This document shows, piece by piece, positions 60,674 to 64,000 of a stretch of 64,000 nucleotides of DNA. This DNA comes from Artocarpus heterophyllus (Eukaryota > Streptophyta > Magnoliopsida > Rosales > Moraceae): the NCBI GenBank assembly GCA_025403435.1, contig JAJQZP010000038.1, positions 436,517-500,516 on the forward strand, given 5' to 3'. The translations under genes were made by a program, and so were the position numbers. Each line of letters starts with the position of its first letter. The stretch's first letter is position 1. Below the pieces are notes generated by a model, which saw only the letters and a program-made list of their open reading frames with translations, searched no databases and was not told where the DNA came from.

Positions 60674-61607
60674 TGTCACAGGGGCCAAATTTTCACCGAA
60701 AGTCTGCCACTGTGCGGCACTAAGTCACCCGACCTAGTCAGCCTACCCAAGTGTTTACCCATGATGATCCGATAATCAAACACACAAAACCAACTTACGG
60801 AAACCACTTTCCAACCTTTTATTAACTCACAAAAGGAATACAAGTTTTGCCTCACACGGATCACCACAACACTCACTTTGTCACTTGTGAGTTGGTGTCT
60901 CGGGGCTTTGCTATTTATAGACAAAGTTTACAATGTGTGGCTGACACCCCCAGCCACTAGGGATCACTTCGAGGCACTATGCACGCTTGCAGCCACATTC
61001 CAGCGACTTCCACAATTTTCGGACGGAGACTTGGCCCTCTGCACGCCACGTGCAGCCAACTAACGCCCACTCGCCTGCTAATGCGCGAACATGGGCCACG
61101 TGGGGCGCAGGCATGATCTAGCCGTTGGCTGGCCACGATCGCCCACAACTTGCGCCCACGTGCCTTCAGAAATCCAGCCGTTATGCCCACGTTCTAGTGC
61201 TAGCCGTTGGGGCCACCTGCTTCGCGGACTTTGTGCGCACCACTCGCACACGTTTCCTTTTCCCGCAGGGCCTTGTCTGAACCGAGTTTCTCGCATGCCA
61301 GTCCGCACGCCCGCGCGCACGTCACACTGCCAGTCCGAGGTCCTCGCGCGCCTGTCCGCACACCCGCGCGCACGTCACACTGCCAGTCCGAGATCCCCGC
61401 GCGCCTGTCCAAATGCTCGCGCCTGGCACCTGCGTGCACATTTCTTGCCTGACCCGCATGCATGGCCAAGGCCACCTTGTGCCTGCATGCTGATCCTTTG
61501 TCCGAACCATGCAAAGGGATTATCACATGCCCCCTTGCCTTGGACATGGGCCACCCACATCCAAGATTTGTCACCACTGACTTAATTCGAAGTTAGGGGG
61601 TCTAACA
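60674..61607 (-). repeat. 5' LTR of the Galadriel-like element
   Basis: 934 bp. Relative to the other LTR, differences were noted in five contexts (first form here, second form in 55199-56132): CCCAAG/CCTAAG, CCATGA/CCACGA, CAATGTG/CAACGTG, TTCAGAA/TTCGGAA and CCTTGTG/CCTCGTG. No indels. Confidence 0.96.
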
Positions 61608-61612
61608 CTCAG

Positions 61613-62087
61613 CAATAGCCTTCCTTATGTTTACTGGACAGGGGTGTAACACACATGAGCTCGTACTTCCATTGACCAAACCAAAAAACTTTTTTTAGGA
61701 ACCGCACTATAAAAAATATAGATAAAATATTTTATTGAATGAATACATAGTTGTATATTTTTATAATTGAGTAAGGGCATATTTGTAATTTTTCTTTTTG
61801 TATCATTTAATTATTTAGTAGGCCGGTAAAGATATATCTAATTTTTAAAGGCAAAAATTTAAATTTTAAAAATTGAGTAGAAGCACGTGCCTCCACTTAA
61901 TTACATCTTCATCTACCATCCCATACTTTGTCACTTTTTCTATGTGACTTTTTGTTCTTAGTGTGGTGCAATATCTCTTATTAAGACAAGTTTAGCAACT
62001 TTGGTTTCAAAATCAAATGATATAAAACTTTTACATACTATCGTTTTTGAGTTCAAACCGAAGTATCAAACATCCGAAAAGAAGTTT
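61613..62087. other. Intergenic DNA downstream of UMAMIT gene C
   Basis: AT-rich, no gene seen. It probably contains the 3' untranslated region of gene C at its right end. Confidence 0.6.
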
Positions 62088-63616
62088 TTAGAGTGGCAAT
62101 TCTTGTTTCTCTTGTGCTTTGTTCAAGAGTAGGGGGACGTTATGGTCAAACGATGATTGTGAATTGTCCACCTTCTCTTCATCTTTGGCCTTGCCCCACA
62201 TCACCGCATAAAAACCAGTCACAATTATAATAGCCCCAACCAAGCTGCCAAAAACAAAAAGTTGTTATCCAAGTTAATTAGGTGCTAATTAACATAATCA
62301 CTTGTCAAAATTTTGAGAGGAAGAGACGGGCAAAAGCCAACTTAGTATTGTGTTATATTATATGTGTATGTGTATGTGTTAACCATCGAAAACAGACAAT
62401 ATTGCTTCCTTATTGTTGATCATTACCGCATGTCTTCAACAAATCACAAATTCACATATTAGCTCCAAAACTCGATGTTTATGATACATGCTTTCACAGT
62501 CTTATATGTCAATCTCTAATTCGTAACAAAAACTATACTTTTTTTTATGTATGTATTTGTTTATTTATTTATTTTTATGATATTATAAAGAACTAGTTTA
62601 CCTTCCAAGGTAGAAGGATTCTCCCAAGAACACAGCACCCATGAAAACAGTGAAGATTATCCCCAAAGGCTTAAACATTGCACAAAAAAGAGCCCCAGCT
62701 TTCCAAACACACCAGGTAGTCAAACTGTAGCGGATCACAGTTGATACAATTGCCTAAACAATTATGAAGTTTTTTTTTTTTTTTTTCAAATGTCAATTAG
62801 TCACCATAATTTGATCTATCAACGCATTAAAAGATTTTGAAATATCAAAACAGGTTTTGTAATGAAAATCCTCTATGCCTCTTACTGTGTACAAAATAGA
62901 AACCAAACCCATGTCAAGTTTCAGCTTCCAAGCACTGGCATCTTTAACTATAATTAATGAAAATATTGCAGACATAACCGCTTGGAATAAAATTTGATAT
63001 AACACTGCCAACAGAACTGCTGGGTACTTCTTCTGAATTGATGTCTGCAAATAATGAATTGGAAAAATAACGTATCATGATTTTAACTTCTTTAGTCACA
63101 AATTTTACTTTTATTATACTAAATTTTTAATTCAATATTATTTTAATTATGTTACTAATTTTGAGGTTAAAACAAACACTCATATATAACCTTATGGGTT
63201 AAAACTCTGCTACTTATAAAACAAGAGGTCTTAATCTGATAAGTATACTATTTATTACGCGAGAACCTACTATTTTGTAAGTAGCGAGATTTTAACTTTA
63301 TAGAATTGAAAAAAACTTTGTAAAGGAGGCAGTCAATCAATATATAAAGTCAATGACTAATTGTGGCTAAATTAGACTAACCTGCACAATATACCATAAT
63401 GAAGTCACAACAGAGTCACCGGCAAGAAAGAAACCTCCAAGTATCCAATGTGAGCGTGATGAGAAAAGAAGTTGATTAGCTAAGTTGGGAAGAGAAATTC
63501 TTTTTATGATTGGTGGGCCTTTGTAGAATGTCACAACAAATGCTCCTGTTATTGATACAATGGTTCCCAGGATTTTAGCTTGGCTACTTGAGCTCCTCCA
63601 ATATATAGTTTCCATC
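62088..63616 (-). CDS. WAT1-related / UMAMIT transporter (gene C), exons 4-7 only in window
   Basis: Minus-strand exons are 63616-63382 (235 bp), 63044-62886 (159), 62753-62602 (152) and 62244-62088 (157). The first three have exactly the lengths and phases of exons 4-6 of genes A and B. Exon 4 reads METIYWRSSSSQAKILGTIV and VVTFYKGPPII. Exon 5 reads SIQKKYPAVLLAVLYQILF and DASAWKLKLD. Exon 6 reads AMFKPLGIIFTVFMGAVFLG. Exon 7 reads GAIIIVTGFYAVMWGKAKD and a tail with VPLLLNKAQEK. All joints are GT-AG and nothing is broken, so it is probably a functional gene whose exons 1-3 lie beyond 64000. It is more diverged from A and B than they are from each other. Confidence 0.9.
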
Positions 63617-64000
63617 CTAAAACCACCCACATTAAAAAAAAAATAAAAAATAAAAAATAAAAAAATAAACCAACAACACTAGGGCTCATAAACGTACAGC
63701 AGAAAAAGAAAAATTAATTACCATTTTACTTGTTTTTCTTTTTTACTTATTAGCAATCTTATCCTTTGAAATTTTATGGTAAGAAACATGTACCAGTACT
63801 ATGTAAAATTACAAAATTAATTCTCACTAAACTACATAATCTTCGCGTGCTTTTTTTTTTTTTTGGCTAAGATTTTAATAGTCCATAGATGAAGCGACTA
63901 ATTCAGAACAATTTTATAGATCAAAGACTTGTTTCTACAATGTTTTAAAAGCGAAAACCCAAATGAAATAGGACCTATAATATTCAGGGACTAAACTTTG
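63617..64000 (-). other. Start of intron 3 of UMAMIT gene C, exon 3 not reached
   Basis: Non-coding AT-rich sequence with an A-rich (TAAAAAA) stretch near 63633-63668. No block coding the expected YSSPT-type exon 3 was seen before the window ends. Confidence 0.6.

Larger units (their letters stand above)
55199..61607 (-). mobile_element. Ty3/gypsy chromovirus (Galadriel-like), young and nearly intact
   Basis: It has two 934-bp LTRs (55199-56132 and 60674-61607, TGTCAC to CTAACA), a perfect 5-bp target duplication CTCAG (55194-55198 and 61608-61612), an initiator-Met primer site, a polypurine tract and one long gag-pol frame on the minus strand. The LTRs differ at only five positions (0.5%), all transitions. 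The element is far more GC-rich than its surroundings. A C-terminal chromodomain makes it a chromovirus. The gag sequence style ([31 protein letters not shown]) suggests the Galadriel lineage, which is an inference. One TAA separates integrase from the chromodomain. Confidence 0.97.

Overview
The window is nuclear DNA of a flowering plant, most likely a eudicot. It is AT-rich, its genes carry spliceosomal GT-AG introns, and it holds three plant gene families (WAT1-related/UMAMIT transporters, cytosolic ribosomal protein S5, major-latex-protein/Bet v 1) among Ty3/gypsy and Ty1/copia retrotransposons and MITE-like repeats. I cannot name the species. No tRNA, rRNA or CRISPR array was seen.

Layout. 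1-7.5 kb: AT-rich DNA with one broken MLP/Bet v 1-like gene (3137-3707). 7.5-20.2 kb: relics of a minus-strand WAT1-related gene of the UMAMIT36 (At1g70260) type. Only exons 1, 3 and 7 remain, and a 9.0-kb Ty3/gypsy chromovirus (10905-19944) splits exon 1. A 1.0-kb fold-back made from a copia LTR (8198-9198) lies between exons 3 and 7. 20.2-37.6 kb: two copies of a segmental duplication containing exon 1 and upstream DNA of that gene. One copy carries a 7.0-kb copia element (22546-29515) inside a MITE. The other carries an orphan exon 1 (29878-30086), a likely small secreted-peptide gene (31698-31967), MITEs and a gypsy-like solo LTR (35012-37473). Because the copies are paralogous, several insertions have their empty site inside this window.

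37.6-49.6 kb: a second tandem duplication with two intact seven-exon UMAMIT genes on the minus strand (39954-43321, 356 aa; 47113-49617, 357 aa). Each is followed by the same coding-like fragment of unknown identity. 51.5-53.7 kb: an intact plus-strand RPS5 (uS7) gene with a typical ribosomal-protein promoter. 55.2-61.6 kb: a very young Ty3/gypsy chromovirus on the minus strand with two 934-bp LTRs differing at five positions. 62.1-64.0 kb: the last four exons of a third UMAMIT gene, whose 5' part lies beyond the window.

Biologically this is a local cluster of UMAMIT membrane transporters expanding by tandem duplication while being broken up by retrotransposons, next to a housekeeping ribosomal gene. 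No bacterial-type defence or biosynthetic system is present. The most unusual items are the inverted-LTR fold-back unit, the nearly intact gypsy element whose only four stops are all TAG despite nearly identical LTRs, the candidate secreted peptide gene, and the duplicated coding-like fragment downstream of two UMAMIT genes.
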